From the NCBI GenBank assembly GCA_919902505.1, contig CAKKRE010000002.1, forward strand, positions 124,001 to 188,000: DNA of 64,000 nt, read 5' to 3'. The translations under genes and the position numbers were made by a program. The notes below the pieces were generated by a model. That model did not search any database, was not told the origin of the DNA, and saw nothing but the letters and a program-made list of their open reading frames with translations. Below are positions 42,967 to 53,305 of this stretch, piece after piece. This stretch comes from Nitrospiraceae bacterium. GTDB taxonomy: Bacteria; Nitrospirota; Nitrospiria; Nitrospirales; Nitrospiraceae. Every line of letters begins with the position of its first letter. The stretch's first letter is position 1.

Positions 42967-44421
42967 ATGAAGAAAGCTTTGCGCACAACCGGCACCGCCG
43001 CATCCATGACCACCTCCACGCGCATGGAGCGCGACACGATGGGAGAACTGCCGGTTCCCTCCAATGCCTATTACGGGGTCCAGACGGCCCGCGCGATCGA
43101 GAACTTCCCGATCAGTTCGCTTCGTATTCCCCGTGCGATGATCCGGGCCATGGGACTCGTCAAACGTGCCGCCGCCTCCGTGAACCATTCGTTGAAACTG
43201 CTCGACAAGAAGCCGGCCGACGCCATCGTTCGTGCCGCCACCGAAGTGGTGGAGGGGCGCCTGGATGCGGAATTCCCGGTCGACATCTTCCAAACCGGCT
43301 CCGGCACCTCGACCAACATGAATACCAACGAAGTCATTTCGAACCGGGCCACGGAACTGCTCGGCGGCGCCAGGGGCAGCAAACTGGTGCACCCGAACGA
43401 CCATGTGAACCTGGGCCAATCCAGCAACGACGTCGTTCCGACCGCCATCCACATTGCGGCCTCGGAAACGATTCAACGCCAACTGATTCCCGCACTCACG
43501 CAACTCCACAAGGCGCTCAACGGCAAAGCTCGCGAGTTCGACAAGATCGTCAAGATCGGCCGCACCCACCTGCAGGATGCGACGCCGGTCCGGTTGGGCC
43601 AGGAATTCAGCGGCTACGCCCGACAAATTGAACTGGGCATCGCACGGATGAAGCGAGCGCAGGCGGCGCTCAGCGAAGTGGCTCTGGGAGGGACCGCCGT
43701 CGGCACCGGACTCAATTGCCATCCAAAATTCGCCGGCAAGGTCATGGCCATCATTTCGAAGGAAACCGGATGCGCTTTTAAGGAAGCCGTCAATCACTTC
43801 GAAGGACAGTCCGCCCAGGACTCGTTGGTCGAGGCAAGCGGTGAATTGCGCACCCTGGCCGTCAGCCTCATGAAGATCGCCAACGACATTCGCTGGCTCG
43901 GGTCAGGTCCTCGCTGCGGACTCGGCGAGATCAATCTTCCGGAAACCCAGCCGGGCTCATCCATCATGCCGGGCAAAGTCAATCCGGTCATTGCGGAATC
44001 CGTCACCATGGTCTGCGCCCAGGTGATCGGCAATGACGTCACGATCACCGTCGGCGGCCAGGCGGCCAATTTCGAATTAATCGTCATGCTGCCGGTGATG
44101 GCCTACAACCTGCTGCAATCCATCGAGCTGCTGGCGACGGCCTCGACGAACTTTGCAGTGAAATGCATTGATGGTATCAAGGCCAACGAGGAACGCTGCA
44201 AGAGTCTCATCGAAGAAAGTCTCGCCATGTGCACGGCGCTCGCGCCGGTGATCGGCTACGAGGCGGCCGCAAAACTCGCCAAGGATGCCTATAAGTCAGG
44301 CAAGACCGTCCGGGAAGTGGCTCGCGAACAGAACGTGTTGCCGGAAAAACGCCTCACGCAGCTCCTCGATCCATGGCGTATGACGCAAGCCGGCGGACCG
44401 GTCGGCAGTGCAGGGGGGTAA
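42967..44421 (+). CDS. fumC: Class II fumarate hydratase
   Basis: Interconverts fumarate and malate, 484 aa. The superfamily signature GSSIMPGKVNPVIAE is intact, as are GSGTSTNMNTNEVISNRA, HVNLGQSSNDVVPTAIH and GRTHLQDATPV (fumarase-type rather than aspartase). ATG 42967 gives MKKALRTTGTAASM, with GGAG 8 nt upstream; starts after residue 14 or 20 would begin closer to the family norm (MRMERDTMGEL-like). It lies near malic-enzyme and citrate-synthase genes. Confidence 0.9.
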   Translation: MKKALRTTGTAASMTTSTRMERDTMGELPVPSNAYYGVQTARAIENFPISSLRIPRAMIRAMGLVKRAAASVNHSLKLLDKKPADAIVRAATEVVEGRLDAEFPVDIFQTGSGTSTNMNTNEVISNRATELLGGARGSKLVHPNDHVNLGQSSNDVVPTAIHIAASETIQRQLIPALTQLHKALNGKAREFDKIVKIGRTHLQDATPVRLGQEFSGYARQIELGIARMKRAQAALSEVALGGTAVGTGLNCHPKFAGKVMAIISKETGCAFKEAVNHFEGQSAQDSLVEASGELRTLAVSLMKIANDIRWLGSGPRCGLGEINLPETQPGSSIMPGKVNPVIAESVTMVCAQVIGNDVTITVGGQAANFELIVMLPVMAYNLLQSIELLATASTNFAVKCIDGIKANEERCKSLIEESLAMCTALAPVIGYEAAAKLAKDAYKSGKTVREVAREQNVLPEKRLTQLLDPWRMTQAGGPVGSAGG

Positions 44422-44602
44422 TCGGCATCAGACCGGCTCACGGGGCGCGACAAGTGACCGCGCCGGAGTTCAACGGGACGGGGCGGCGATTTTGACAGCC
44501 CGAGGAACCCTGTGTTAACGTGCGCAAAATTTTTAAACCTTCGACCGTTCGACGGTCTACGTCATTCACGATTCACGTTCGATATAGATTGAAGGGTAGA
44601 TA

Positions 44603-45973
44603 ATGAGTGCAACCGGTTCGGAGACAAGCGGGCATGTCGTCATCGTCGTGGGCGCAGGCCCGGCAGGAATGGCCCTGGCGAAGAAGATGGCGGATGCAGG
44701 CCACGAGGTCATCATTCTCAATCGCGACATCAAGTTCGGCGGGTTGGCGGAATATGGGATTTTCCCCAACAAGCTCAAACTGCGCGGCGGTTTGAAGAAA
44801 CAATATTGGGACATGCTCGAGCAGCCCAACGTCCACTACTTCGGCAACGTCTCAGTCGGGCAGGGCAAAGACCTCACGGTTGAAGATTTGCGCGGATTGG
44901 GTGCCAGCGCCATCGCCTTCTCCATCGGGGCTCAGGGAACGAAATCCATCGGTGTGGAAGGGGATTCCGCCAAGGGCGTGTTCCATGCCAAGGACGTGGT
45001 GTACCATTTCAATCGCCTGCCGGGCTTCGGCGACCGTCCGTTCGACATGGGAAAACATGTCGCCATCATCGGTGTCGGCGACGTCATGGTCGACATCGCC
45101 CACTGGTTGATTAAGTATAAGAAGGTGGAGCGTATCACCGCCATCGCCCGCCGGGGGCCGGTTGAGCGCAAATATAATCCGAAAGAAATCCGGGCCGTCT
45201 GCGCCAACATAGATCAGGAAGGCATTGCCAAAGAGTTTGCCCGCATCAAGGACCGGCTGGCTGCGGTAGGGCAGAATGCCGACGACGTGCTGGCGAGTAT
45301 GACCGCTGAATTCACGAAGTGTGAACCGACGGGTAGCCCCTCCAAGATGGACTTTCGCTTTCTGGCCTCCCCGAAGCGCGTGCTGGTCGACGCCAATAAT
45401 CGCGTCCGCGCGCTTGAGATGGAAGAAAATAAGCTGGAGCCGAAAGGGGAGGACACTGCCGCCGTCGGACTCAAACAATTGTACGAGTTCCCGGCGGATA
45501 GCGTGGTGTTCGCCGTGGGCGACCGGGTTGATGAAACGGTGGGGCTCCCTTATAAGAACGGCGTCTATGTGACCAACCCGAACAAGACCGGAAACGATCC
45601 GGACGATGCCCTCTTCCAAGCCTATGACGAGAAATCAGGACAGATCGTCGAGGGTGTCTTTTTCGCCGGCTGGGCTCGCAAAGCCAGCGAAGGTCTGGTG
45701 GGGATCGCCAAACGGGACGGGGACTGGTGCGCGGAAGTGATCACCCGCTACCTGACGACTCAAGCGACGCGCTCACGAGGAACGATGGATGGAGTGATCG
45801 CGAAACTTCACGCCACCCTCAAGGAACGAAAAAGCCGGCCGGTGGACCTCGAAGGACTCAAGGTCCTGGATGCGGTGGAAAAAGCTCATGCCGCCTCTCC
45901 CGACGCGATCGGAGAGTTTAAGTTTGCATCGAACGCCGACATGCTGGCCCACATCGGTCGCGGGCGCGGCTAG
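44603..45973 (+). CDS. FprA-like ferredoxin/NADP reductase (adrenodoxin-reductase type)
   Basis: A 456-aa two-dinucleotide flavoprotein. FAD site: VVIVVGAGPAGMALAKKM with acidic end VIILNRD; NADP site: HVAIIGVGDVMVDIAHWL followed by RRGPVERKYNPKE. The C-terminal SVVFAVGDRVDETVGLPYKN and GVFFAGWARKASEGLVG fit FprA/adrenodoxin-reductase-type enzymes that pass electrons between NADPH and ferredoxin. It could be related to the glutamate-synthase small subunit, but no partner gene is adjacent. The final 75 residues are an extra helical tail. Confidence 0.75.
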   Translation: MSATGSETSGHVVIVVGAGPAGMALAKKMADAGHEVIILNRDIKFGGLAEYGIFPNKLKLRGGLKKQYWDMLEQPNVHYFGNVSVGQGKDLTVEDLRGLGASAIAFSIGAQGTKSIGVEGDSAKGVFHAKDVVYHFNRLPGFGDRPFDMGKHVAIIGVGDVMVDIAHWLIKYKKVERITAIARRGPVERKYNPKEIRAVCANIDQEGIAKEFARIKDRLAAVGQNADDVLASMTAEFTKCEPTGSPSKMDFRFLASPKRVLVDANNRVRALEMEENKLEPKGEDTAAVGLKQLYEFPADSVVFAVGDRVDETVGLPYKNGVYVTNPNKTGNDPDDALFQAYDEKSGQIVEGVFFAGWARKASEGLVGIAKRDGDWCAEVITRYLTTQATRSRGTMDGVIAKLHATLKERKSRPVDLEGLKVLDAVEKAHAASPDAIGEFKFASNADMLAHIGRGRG

Positions 45974-45994
45974 CCGCCCCCACCTCGACGTTCC

Positions 45995-46855
45995 TTACCC
46001 GTCGCCCCATTTCAGTTTCTCCCGCAGCACCTCATAATAACTGCTCTCCGGGAAACGGATCAGTCTGGTCATGTGCTCGGAGGCCTGGCTCTCAACCGTG
46101 TCGCCCTGGGTCAATGCCACCCCGACCTGACCGTCGAGCGTCGCCATCGCCCCATCATCCTTACTGGTCAGGACGACTTCGATTTCTGCGCTGGCAGGTA
46201 CAATCAACGGCCGATGCGTCAGCGTGTGCGGACAGATGGGCGTCAGAATCAATGACGGCACCGCGGGATTGATAATCGGTCCGCCGGCTGAAAGCGAGTA
46301 CGCAGTCGATCCGGTCGGGGTGCTGATGATCAGACCGTCCCCGCGCAGGTTCGTCACAAACTGCCCCTGAATCGCGATCTTGAGTTCAATCATCCGGGCG
46401 AGTGTGCCCTTACTGATAACGACATCGTTTAAGACCACGCCGCGGGCGACCGTTTCGCCGTGCCGATGGACATGCGTCTTCAGCATCAGTCGCTCGTCGA
46501 GCACGAAATCGTTTACGAACATCCGCTCAAGCGACGGATATAAATTGTCCAAGACGACTTCGGTCAAGAATCCCAGACCGCCCATATTCACACCGAGAAT
46601 CGGAATGCCGCGCTCGCCGGCCAATCGCGCCGCATTGAGCATCGTGCCGTCGCCTCCCAACACGAGCAGAACATCGGCCTTGCTGGCGAGATGCGTTTTT
46701 TGAAACCCGCCTTGCTCGCCAAGCAGCGTCGTCGCGGTCGTATCCAGGAGGACGTCGATGTTCCGGGAACGAAGCCACGAGACCACGGCTTGCACCGTGT
46801 TTTTCACTTCCGGAAATTTTGGTTTCGTCAGGATGCCGATGCTCTTACTTTTCAT
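45995..46855 (-). CDS. nadK: NAD kinase
   Basis: Phosphorylates NAD to NADP, 286 aa. The signature GGDGT appears in VLLVLGGDGTMLNAARL, and the second motif in VLNDVVISKGTLARM; the glycine-rich GDGLIISTPTGSTAYSLSAG also matches. It is convergent with the reductase gene (22 bp between stop codons). ATG 46855 gives MKSKSIGILTKPKFP, a usual start. Confidence 0.92.
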   Translation of the reverse strand: MKSKSIGILTKPKFPEVKNTVQAVVSWLRSRNIDVLLDTTATTLLGEQGGFQKTHLASKADVLLVLGGDGTMLNAARLAGERGIPILGVNMGGLGFLTEVVLDNLYPSLERMFVNDFVLDERLMLKTHVHRHGETVARGVVLNDVVISKGTLARMIELKIAIQGQFVTNLRGDGLIISTPTGSTAYSLSAGGPIINPAVPSLILTPICPHTLTHRPLIVPASAEIEVVLTSKDDGAMATLDGQVGVALTQGDTVESQASEHMTRLIRFPESSYYEVLREKLKWGDG

Positions 46856-47023
46856 ACATGAGACCGCGTCGCGAGGAGATGAGAAGCCGGTTGAACGGTG
46901 CGGGATTGTATCGGGATGATTCTTTTACTGTCAAACGAGCACGCGGCGAGAAGGAGATTTCCTCCGCCGCGCGCGCCGCTGTTTCAGCAGTCGCAGCGCG
47001 GCGCCCGCGTTTCTCTCAATACC

Positions 47024-47052
47024 TTGACACCCCATATTGCGCTAGTTAGAAT
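47024..47052 (+). promoter_or_regulatory. Strong sigma-70-type promoter of clpC
   Basis: A consensus -35 TTGACA (47024-47029), a 17-bp spacer and TAGAAT (47047-47052). Transcription would start near 47059, giving a leader of about 80 nt. No CtsR or CIRCE-like repeat is evident. Confidence 0.8.
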
Positions 47053-47141
47053 CACATCATCAGTATTTTCGAGCCTTTGACCTGCATTGACTCACTCAGC
47101 TAAGGCTTCTCTTACAGACCCCATCACCATAAGGAGGCGGG

Positions 47142-49571
47142 ATGTTCGAACGGTTCACGGACAAGGGTCGCAAGATCATCATCCTGGCACGTGAAGAAGC
47201 CGAGCGCCATCAGAACGATTACCTGGGCACCGAGCACCTGGTGTTGGCCATCCTTCGCGAGACGGATGGGATTGCGCTGATGATCCTCAAGAAAATGGGG
47301 CTCTCCACCGAGCAGATTCGACTCGAAATCGAGCGGAATCTCCCGGGCGGGGGCACAACGATGACCTTCGGGGAAATTCCTTTCAGCCCGCGGGTCAAGA
47401 AAGTCATCGAGTACGGGGTTGAAGAAGCCCGGCTGCTCGGGCATAACCACATCGGCAGCGAACATCTGTTGCTCGGTCTCCTTCGGGAGGAAGAAGGCAT
47501 CGGCGGGAAGATTCTCCGGAGTCTCGGCGCTAACCTCCTGACCGCCCGGCAACTCACCGTCACCTTCCTGCGTAAGTCTGCGCCGCGCGAGCGGGACCGC
47601 AAGAGCAATACGCCGGCACTCGACGAATTCGGACGCGACCTGACCCAGCTGGCCCAGGAGGGGCAGTTGGATCCCGTCATCGGTCGCGCGGACGAAATCG
47701 AGCGTGTCCTGCAGATTCTCAGCCGACGGTCGAAAAACAATCCTGTACTTATCGGCGAATCGGGGGTAGGGAAAACAGCCATTGTCGAGGGACTCGCACA
47801 GCGCATCATCGCGTCGGAAGTCCCGGACAATCTGCTGTCCCGTCGCGTCATCGCGCTCGACCTGGGCTCACTGGTGGCCGGCACGAAATATCGCGGTCAA
47901 TTTGAAGAGCGCCTCAAGGTCGTGATGAAGGAGATTGTGCAGGCTGGGAATATCATTATCTTCATCGACGAGTTGCACACGTTGGTTGGGGCGGGGGCGG
48001 CGGAAGGATCCATCGATGCCTCCAACATGCTCAAGCCGGCGTTGTCCCGCGGCGAGATTCAATGCATCGGCGCCACGACACTCGACGAATATCGCAAACA
48101 CATCGAGAAGGACGGCGCGCTCAAACGTCGCTTCCAACCCATCCACGTACAACCGCCCAGCACGGATGAAACGGTGCGGATCATCCAGGGTTTGCGGGAC
48201 CGGTACGAGGAACACCATGGGGTGGAAATTACGGAAGACGCCATCGTAGAAGCGGTCAAGTTGGCGGATCGCTATATTACCGACCGGTTCCTGCCGGACA
48301 AGGCGATCGATCTGATCGACGAAACCGGCTCGCGGGCGAAGTTGCAAACCTATGCCCTGCCGTCGGAACTGAAAGCGCTGGAGCAGGAACTCAAGAAGAT
48401 TTCTCGCGATAAAGAGCTGGCGATCTCGATGCAAAATTTCGAGGAAGCCGTTCGCCATCGCGAAGAAGAGGAGCGCCTGCGAAAGCTCCTCGATGAATCC
48501 AAGCGGGAGTGGAAGAAGAATCAGGAGAAACACAAGCCGACCATCGGCAAGGAAGAAGTCGCCTATGTCGTGTCGAAGATGACCGGCATTCCGCTCTTCA
48601 AGTTGGAAGAAGAAGAATCCAATAAACTGCTCCGCATGGAAGAATTCCTCCACAAGCGGGTCATCGGACAGAACGAGGCTATTTCGGCGGTGGCGCGTGC
48701 CATTCGTCGATCCAGAGCGGGTCTCAAGGAAGCGAAGAAACCCATCGGGTCCTTCATTTTCCTCGGCCCGACCGGTGTCGGAAAGACGGAATTGGCCAGG
48801 ACGCTGGCGGAGTTCCTCTTCAACAGCGAAGATGCGCTCATCCGGATCGATATGTCCGAGTATCAGGAAAAGTTCACGAGCTCACGCCTCTTCGGAGCCC
48901 CTCCGGGATACGTCGGCTACGAGGAAGGCGGACAGCTCACTGAAAAGGTTCGACGTCGTCCCTATTCGGTCGTGCTGTTCGACGAAATCGAGAAAGCGCA
49001 TCCGGACGTGTTTAACGTCCTGCTGCAGGTGCTCGACGACGGTGTCCTCACGGACAGCCTGGGCCGAAAAGTCGATTTCAAGAACACGGTCGTGATCATG
49101 ACCTCGAACATCGGCACGAAGATGATCCAAAAAGGCGTGTCGCTCGGATTCCAGAATGATGAAAAGGGCGGACAGGCCTTGCGCCGAAAAGAAGACGTGA
49201 TGGGAGAACTCAAGCGTTCGTTCAGCCCGGAGTTTTTAAACCGGGTCGACGAAATCGTGATCTTCCATTCCCTGGAGAAGGAGCACTTGATCTACATCCT
49301 GGATATCCTGCTGCACGAGCTGAATCTCCGCCTGATCGACAAGAGCGTCAGCATCGAGGTGGACGACGAGGTGAAGCAGTGGCTCATCAAGGAAGGATAC
49401 GAGCCGCTCTACGGTGCGCGGCCGATGCGCCGGATCATCCAGCGGGCGATCGGCGATCCCCTATCTGAAGAACTCATCAAGGGTCGCTTCAAGGAAAACA
49501 GGAAGATCAAAGTCGTGCTGCGCGACGGCGCGCCGGCCTTCATCGAACAAGAAGCGATGGCAGGCGTCTAG
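47142..49571 (+). CDS. clpC: ClpC-type AAA+ unfoldase
   Basis: Hsp100 unfoldase that feeds proteins to ClpP, 809 aa. Two N-terminal Clp repeats (about 1-140: [20 protein letters not shown]), the first AAA module with Walker [16 protein letters not shown], a UVR-like middle segment ([20 protein letters not shown]), and the second module with Walker [16 protein letters not shown] and [14 protein letters not shown]. The middle segment marks ClpC rather than ClpA or ClpB. AGGAGG precedes ATG 47142. No mcsA, mcsB or ctsR gene is adjacent, as usual outside Firmicutes. Confidence 0.93.
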   Translation: MFERFTDKGRKIIILAREEAERHQNDYLGTEHLVLAILRETDGIALMILKKMGLSTEQIRLEIERNLPGGGTTMTFGEIPFSPRVKKVIEYGVEEARLLGHNHIGSEHLLLGLLREEEGIGGKILRSLGANLLTARQLTVTFLRKSAPRERDRKSNTPALDEFGRDLTQLAQEGQLDPVIGRADEIERVLQILSRRSKNNPVLIGESGVGKTAIVEGLAQRIIASEVPDNLLSRRVIALDLGSLVAGTKYRGQFEERLKVVMKEIVQAGNIIIFIDELHTLVGAGAAEGSIDASNMLKPALSRGEIQCIGATTLDEYRKHIEKDGALKRRFQPIHVQPPSTDETVRIIQGLRDRYEEHHGVEITEDAIVEAVKLADRYITDRFLPDKAIDLIDETGSRAKLQTYALPSELKALEQELKKISRDKELAISMQNFEEAVRHREEEERLRKLLDESKREWKKNQEKHKPTIGKEEVAYVVSKMTGIPLFKLEEEESNKLLRMEEFLHKRVIGQNEAISAVARAIRRSRAGLKEAKKPIGSFIFLGPTGVGKTELARTLAEFLFNSEDALIRIDMSEYQEKFTSSRLFGAPPGYVGYEEGGQLTEKVRRRPYSVVLFDEIEKAHPDVFNVLLQVLDDGVLTDSLGRKVDFKNTVVIMTSNIGTKMIQKGVSLGFQNDEKGGQALRRKEDVMGELKRSFSPEFLNRVDEIVIFHSLEKEHLIYILDILLHELNLRLIDKSVSIEVDDEVKQWLIKEGYEPLYGARPMRRIIQRAIGDPLSEELIKGRFKENRKIKVVLRDGAPAFIEQEAMAGV

Positions 49572-49631
49572 CGCGAGCGAAGACCGTTACGAGAGGATCG
49601 ACTCGTCGTTGAGATCCTAGAGACCACCCGG

Positions 49632-49674
49632 CAACCCCCGCGGTCCGCAACCGGATCCGGGGGTTGTCGCATTT
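49632..49674 (+). terminator. Rho-independent terminator after clpC
   Basis: CAACCCCCG (49632-49640) pairs with CGGGGGTTG (49658-49666); an inner six-pair stem (49642-49647 with 49652-49657) extends it. A short T-run (49672-49675) follows. Confidence 0.8.
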
Positions 49675-49819
49675 TACGGCAGGATCAGTTGTTGCCCAGA
49701 TCTCCTTACAAGCAGCACCAGTCCCAGTGCGCGCCCACTGCGCCTAACCTCGCCCCTTGGGATCGAGCACACATGCATGACCAGGTTCACATGTCGTCAC
49801 CCTGTCGGCAGTTTTCCCT

Positions 49820-50878
49820 ATGAAGCCTCCGGCATCCACGACGATTCTCGGCATCGAAACATCCTGCGACGAGACTGCCGCAGCGGTGCTCGACGGTGAA
49901 GGGCATGTCCTGGCCAACGTGATTTCTTCGCAGCAAACCGTCCATGAACGGTTCGGCGGGGTGGTGCCGGAATTGGCCTCGCGTGCTCATATTCAAAATG
50001 TGGATCACGTCACGCGTCAGGCTCTGGACGCAGCAGGTCTCACCTGGCAGGATCTCGGCGCCATCGCCGTCACCCAGGGACCCGGCCTGGCCGGCGCCCT
50101 GCTGGTGGGTATCAGTTATGCCAAGTCCTTAGCCTACGCGCTTGGCATTCCACTGGTCGGCGTGAGTCACCTCGAAGGCCACATCGCCTCAGCCTGGATC
50201 GACCGCCCGTCCTTTCCGAGAACCTGCGTGGTGTTGATCGCCTCAGGCGGGCACACGCATCTCTTCCACGCAAAGGAACATGGCGGCTTCCAGCTGATGG
50301 GACGAACGATCGACGATGCTGCAGGCGAAGCATTCGACAAGGGCGCACAAATGCTCGGGCTCGGATACCCGGGTGGACCGCTCATCGACGCCGCGGCCAG
50401 AAAAGGCAGTCCGGTGGCCGTGCGATTCCCTCGATCGCGCGTGAGAACCGGACAACTGGATTTCAGTTTCAGCGGTCTCAAGACGGCCTTGCTCTATCAG
50501 CTCCAGCGCATGGACCAGCAAGCCATCGCCCAACAACAGGCCGACCTGGCCGCCGGGTACCAGGAAGCGATCGTGGACGTGTTGGTCCGTCAGACATTCG
50601 CGGCCGTGCGACAGGCAGGCGTCTCAGCCCTCGCCGTCGTCGGAGGCGTCTCGGCCAACTCCCGGCTGCGAGCACGATTGACGGAGCGCGCAGCCGGGGA
50701 GGGGATTGAATTGGGACTCCCGGCCCTCTCATACTGCACAGACAATGCGGCCATGATTGCGGCGGCAGGGCAGCGGGCTCTGGAGCAGGGCAGGCTGGCA
50801 TCCTTCGAATGCGAAGCGATGCCGAATTATGCGTTGCCGGCATCGTCGGACGGCGGAACGGTGCGTCGCAGATCCTAA
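49820..50878 (+). CDS. tsaD: TsaD tRNA threonylcarbamoyladenosine transferase subunit
   Basis: Transfers threonylcarbamoyl to A37 of ANN-decoding tRNAs, 352 aa. Starts TTILGIETSCDETAAAVLDG; metal-binding HxxxH in GVSHLEGHIASA; ASKHA motifs VLIASGGHTHLFHA and LSYCTDNAAMIAAAG. The other t6A subunits are not seen here. The hflX gene follows in the same frame, 27 bp after the stop codon. Confidence 0.94.
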   Translation: MKPPASTTILGIETSCDETAAAVLDGEGHVLANVISSQQTVHERFGGVVPELASRAHIQNVDHVTRQALDAAGLTWQDLGAIAVTQGPGLAGALLVGISYAKSLAYALGIPLVGVSHLEGHIASAWIDRPSFPRTCVVLIASGGHTHLFHAKEHGGFQLMGRTIDDAAGEAFDKGAQMLGLGYPGGPLIDAAARKGSPVAVRFPRSRVRTGQLDFSFSGLKTALLYQLQRMDQQAIAQQQADLAAGYQEAIVDVLVRQTFAAVRQAGVSALAVVGGVSANSRLRARLTERAAGEGIELGLPALSYCTDNAAMIAAAGQRALEQGRLASFECEAMPNYALPASSDGGTVRRRS

Positions 50879-50905
50879 CGTTCGAGTACCACAAGGAGCA
50901 TCACC

Positions 50906-52600
50906 ATCCCCACGATTCACGGACACGTCACCGGTCTGAAAGCCAGTCACCTCGCGGCATTGGAGCGATTGTATCGACGCCGTGTGCCGTCCTCAGCCGT
51001 CCTTACGACCGAACTGGCGCGCACGACCACCCAGTTGACACGTGAGATTCGCCGTCCCATCGGTCTCCTGATCACTCGCCGCGGTGTCATCGAACAGGTG
51101 CTCGTGGGAGCCGGCTGCGCACCCACCTTCGAGTCTCTGGCGAAGTTCAGAGTCGGATCACATTCCCTCCGCGGTCTCCGGCTGATTCGCACCCATCTCC
51201 ACGATGACCCGTTGAGCCAGGACGATGTGACCCATCTGGCGCTCCTGCGATTGGACCTGATCGGGGTCCTGGGCGTAGACGAAAAAGGCGAGCCCAGCCT
51301 GCTGCATCTGGCGCATCTGCTCCCACCTAATCAACAGGGAGAAGTCTGCCGCATCCTGAAACCGGTCCTGTTCCACGATCTGGACCTTCAACTGGACACG
51401 TTCCTCCATGCGCTCGAAAACGATTTGCAGCGATCGGATACCAAGCACGACGTCGCCGCCGGCACCGAATCCGCCATCCTGGTCAGCGCGGCTCCCAGAA
51501 GTCACGCCGAGCAGGAAGAGCATTTGGAAGAGCTGAAGGAACTGGCCGAATCCGCTGAGGTCCGCGTGCTGGATCGCATCGCCCAGCGCACCCACGAAGG
51601 GTTCGAGCGATACTTGCTCGGAAAAGGCAAACTGAAGGAGGTTGTGATGCGCGCGCTCCAGAAGGGAGCCGACCTCGTGATCTTCGACCAGGATCTCGCC
51701 CCGGCGCAAGCCCGCGCTATTTCCGAGGTGACGGATCTCAAAGTGATCGATCGCACGCAGCTCATTCTGGATATTTTCGCCCGGCGCGCCCATACCCGTG
51801 AAGGCAAAGTTCAAGTGGAGCTGGCTCAGCTTCGGTATCTTCTGCCGCGACTGTCCGGGCATGGCACCTCGTTGTCGCGCCTTGGAGGCGGAATCGGTTC
51901 ACGCGGCCCCGGTGAAACCAAGCTGGAAACCGATCGCCGCCGCATCCGCGATCGCATCGCGCACCTGGAGCGGGAAATCGACGACGTGGCCCGCCATCAA
52001 GATCAGCGCCGATCCCGACGTGTGCGCCAGGGGCTTCCGATCCTCTCCATCGTCGGCTACACCAATGCAGGCAAATCGACGCTGCTCAACACCCTGACCC
52101 ACAGTCAGATCCCGGCCCAGGATCGTCTCTTTGAAACCCTCGACACGACGAGCCGCCGCCTTCGTTTTCCTCATGACCGCGAAGTCATCGTGACCGATAC
52201 GGTGGGGTTCATTCGGGACCTCCCCAAAGATCTGGTGGGAGCCTTCCGCACCACGCTGGACGAATTGCGGGATGCCGACCTACTCCTGCACGTGGTCGAT
52301 GCCTCAGCCCCCAACGTCGATCAACAGATCACCGCTGTCGAGACCGTCTTGCAATCGCTCAACCTCGATACCATTCCACGCGTCATGGTCCTGAACAAGT
52401 GTGACCGCCTCTCGGCACATGAGGCCGGCGTCCTCTGCCAGCGGTATCGCGCGATCGGAATCTCGGCGCCGAACCGTGAGACGCTGCGCCCGTTGATCGC
52501 CCACCTTGAATCCCTCTTGCCCACCAGTCCGACACCCCCGGGACTCGAGGAAGATCCTGACCAGCCGCCTCAGGACCTGGCGCTTGCATCTCACTCCTGA
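50906..52600 (+). CDS. hflX: HflX ribosome-associated GTPase, probable AUC start codon
   Basis: GTPase that binds and splits stalled ribosomes. N-terminal HflX domain (GHVTGLKASHLAALERLYRR, RRPIGLLITRRG, DRIAQRTHEGFERYLLGKGK), coiled region, then G domain: Walker A GYTNAGKSTLLNTL, DTVGFIRDLP, NKCD. The family's conserved beginning (GHVTGLK) lies upstream of the first usual start codon (TTG 50960). Between the tsaD stop codon and that point no ATG, GTG or TTG occurs in frame; ATC 50906 has AAGGAG 7 nt upstream, so I propose it as the start. The predicted length is 564 aa. Confidence 0.82.
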   Translation: MPTIHGHVTGLKASHLAALERLYRRRVPSSAVLTTELARTTTQLTREIRRPIGLLITRRGVIEQVLVGAGCAPTFESLAKFRVGSHSLRGLRLIRTHLHDDPLSQDDVTHLALLRLDLIGVLGVDEKGEPSLLHLAHLLPPNQQGEVCRILKPVLFHDLDLQLDTFLHALENDLQRSDTKHDVAAGTESAILVSAAPRSHAEQEEHLEELKELAESAEVRVLDRIAQRTHEGFERYLLGKGKLKEVVMRALQKGADLVIFDQDLAPAQARAISEVTDLKVIDRTQLILDIFARRAHTREGKVQVELAQLRYLLPRLSGHGTSLSRLGGGIGSRGPGETKLETDRRRIRDRIAHLEREIDDVARHQDQRRSRRVRQGLPILSIVGYTNAGKSTLLNTLTHSQIPAQDRLFETLDTTSRRLRFPHDREVIVTDTVGFIRDLPKDLVGAFRTTLDELRDADLLLHVVDASAPNVDQQITAVETVLQSLNLDTIPRVMVLNKCDRLSAHEAGVLCQRYRAIGISAPNRETLRPLIAHLESLLPTSPTPPGLEEDPDQPPQDLALASHS

Positions 52601-52633
52601 CCTCTGCACAATTGGCCGCCACCACACCGCATC

Positions 52634-53305
52634 ATGAAAGTTGCCACAACAGATCAACCGGCCGGCGTGACGGCCAAACGCCGCCTCGCACGGATGTTGA
52701 CCGCATTACGCGCGACCTCACCGGCGATGAAAGTCGAGCTGGACCATCGCACGCCCTGGGAGTTACTGGTCGCCACGATCCTGTCGGCACAATGCACCGA
52801 TCAGCGGGTGAATCAGGTCACCCCGAATCTGTTCCGCCGCTATCAGCAGCCTCGCGATTACGCTTCGGCCGATCCCGCGGAATTGGAAGCTCTCATCCGG
52901 CCGACTGGGTTCTTCAAAACGAAAGCCAAGAACCTCATCCACTGTGCGAAGGCCGTGAACGAGCGGTTCCACGGGGAGGTTCCCGAAACAATGGAGACAC
53001 TCACCACTCTACCGGGAGTCGGGCGAAAGACCGCGAATGTCCTTCTGGGCAACGCATTCGAGAAGCCGGCCATCGTGGTCGACACACATGTGAAACGAGT
53101 GGCCGGGCGGCTCGACCTGACCCGCCATACGGATCCCGAAAAGATTGAAATGGACCTGCAACGCTTACTGCCGGCAGACCAGTGGACGGAAGGATCCCAA
53201 CGGCTCCTTCTGCATGGCCGATACATCTGCCTCGCGCGCACACCGAAATGTCGGCACTGTCCGATCTATACCGATTGCCGTTGGGAAGGGAAAACCGCAC
53301 GATGA
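52634..53305 (+). CDS. nth: Endonuclease III
   Basis: DNA glycosylase/AP lyase that removes oxidised pyrimidines, 223 aa. Helix-hairpin-helix TLPGVGRKTANVLLGNAF, catalytic Lys in SAQCTDQRVNQV region and Asp in VVDTHVKRVAGRL, and the [4Fe-4S] loop CLARTPKCRHCPIYTDC (C-x6-C-x2-C-x5-C). It overlaps yicC by 4 bp (ATGA), so the pair is translationally coupled. Confidence 0.94.
   Translation: MKVATTDQPAGVTAKRRLARMLTALRATSPAMKVELDHRTPWELLVATILSAQCTDQRVNQVTPNLFRRYQQPRDYASADPAELEALIRPTGFFKTKAKNLIHCAKAVNERFHGEVPETMETLTTLPGVGRKTANVLLGNAFEKPAIVVDTHVKRVAGRLDLTRHTDPEKIEMDLQRLLPADQWTEGSQRLLLHGRYICLARTPKCRHCPIYTDCRWEGKTAR

Noticed and set aside
47142-49571. ClpA or ClpB instead of ClpC
   Set aside because: The UVR-like middle segment and lack of the long ClpB coiled coil point to ClpC.
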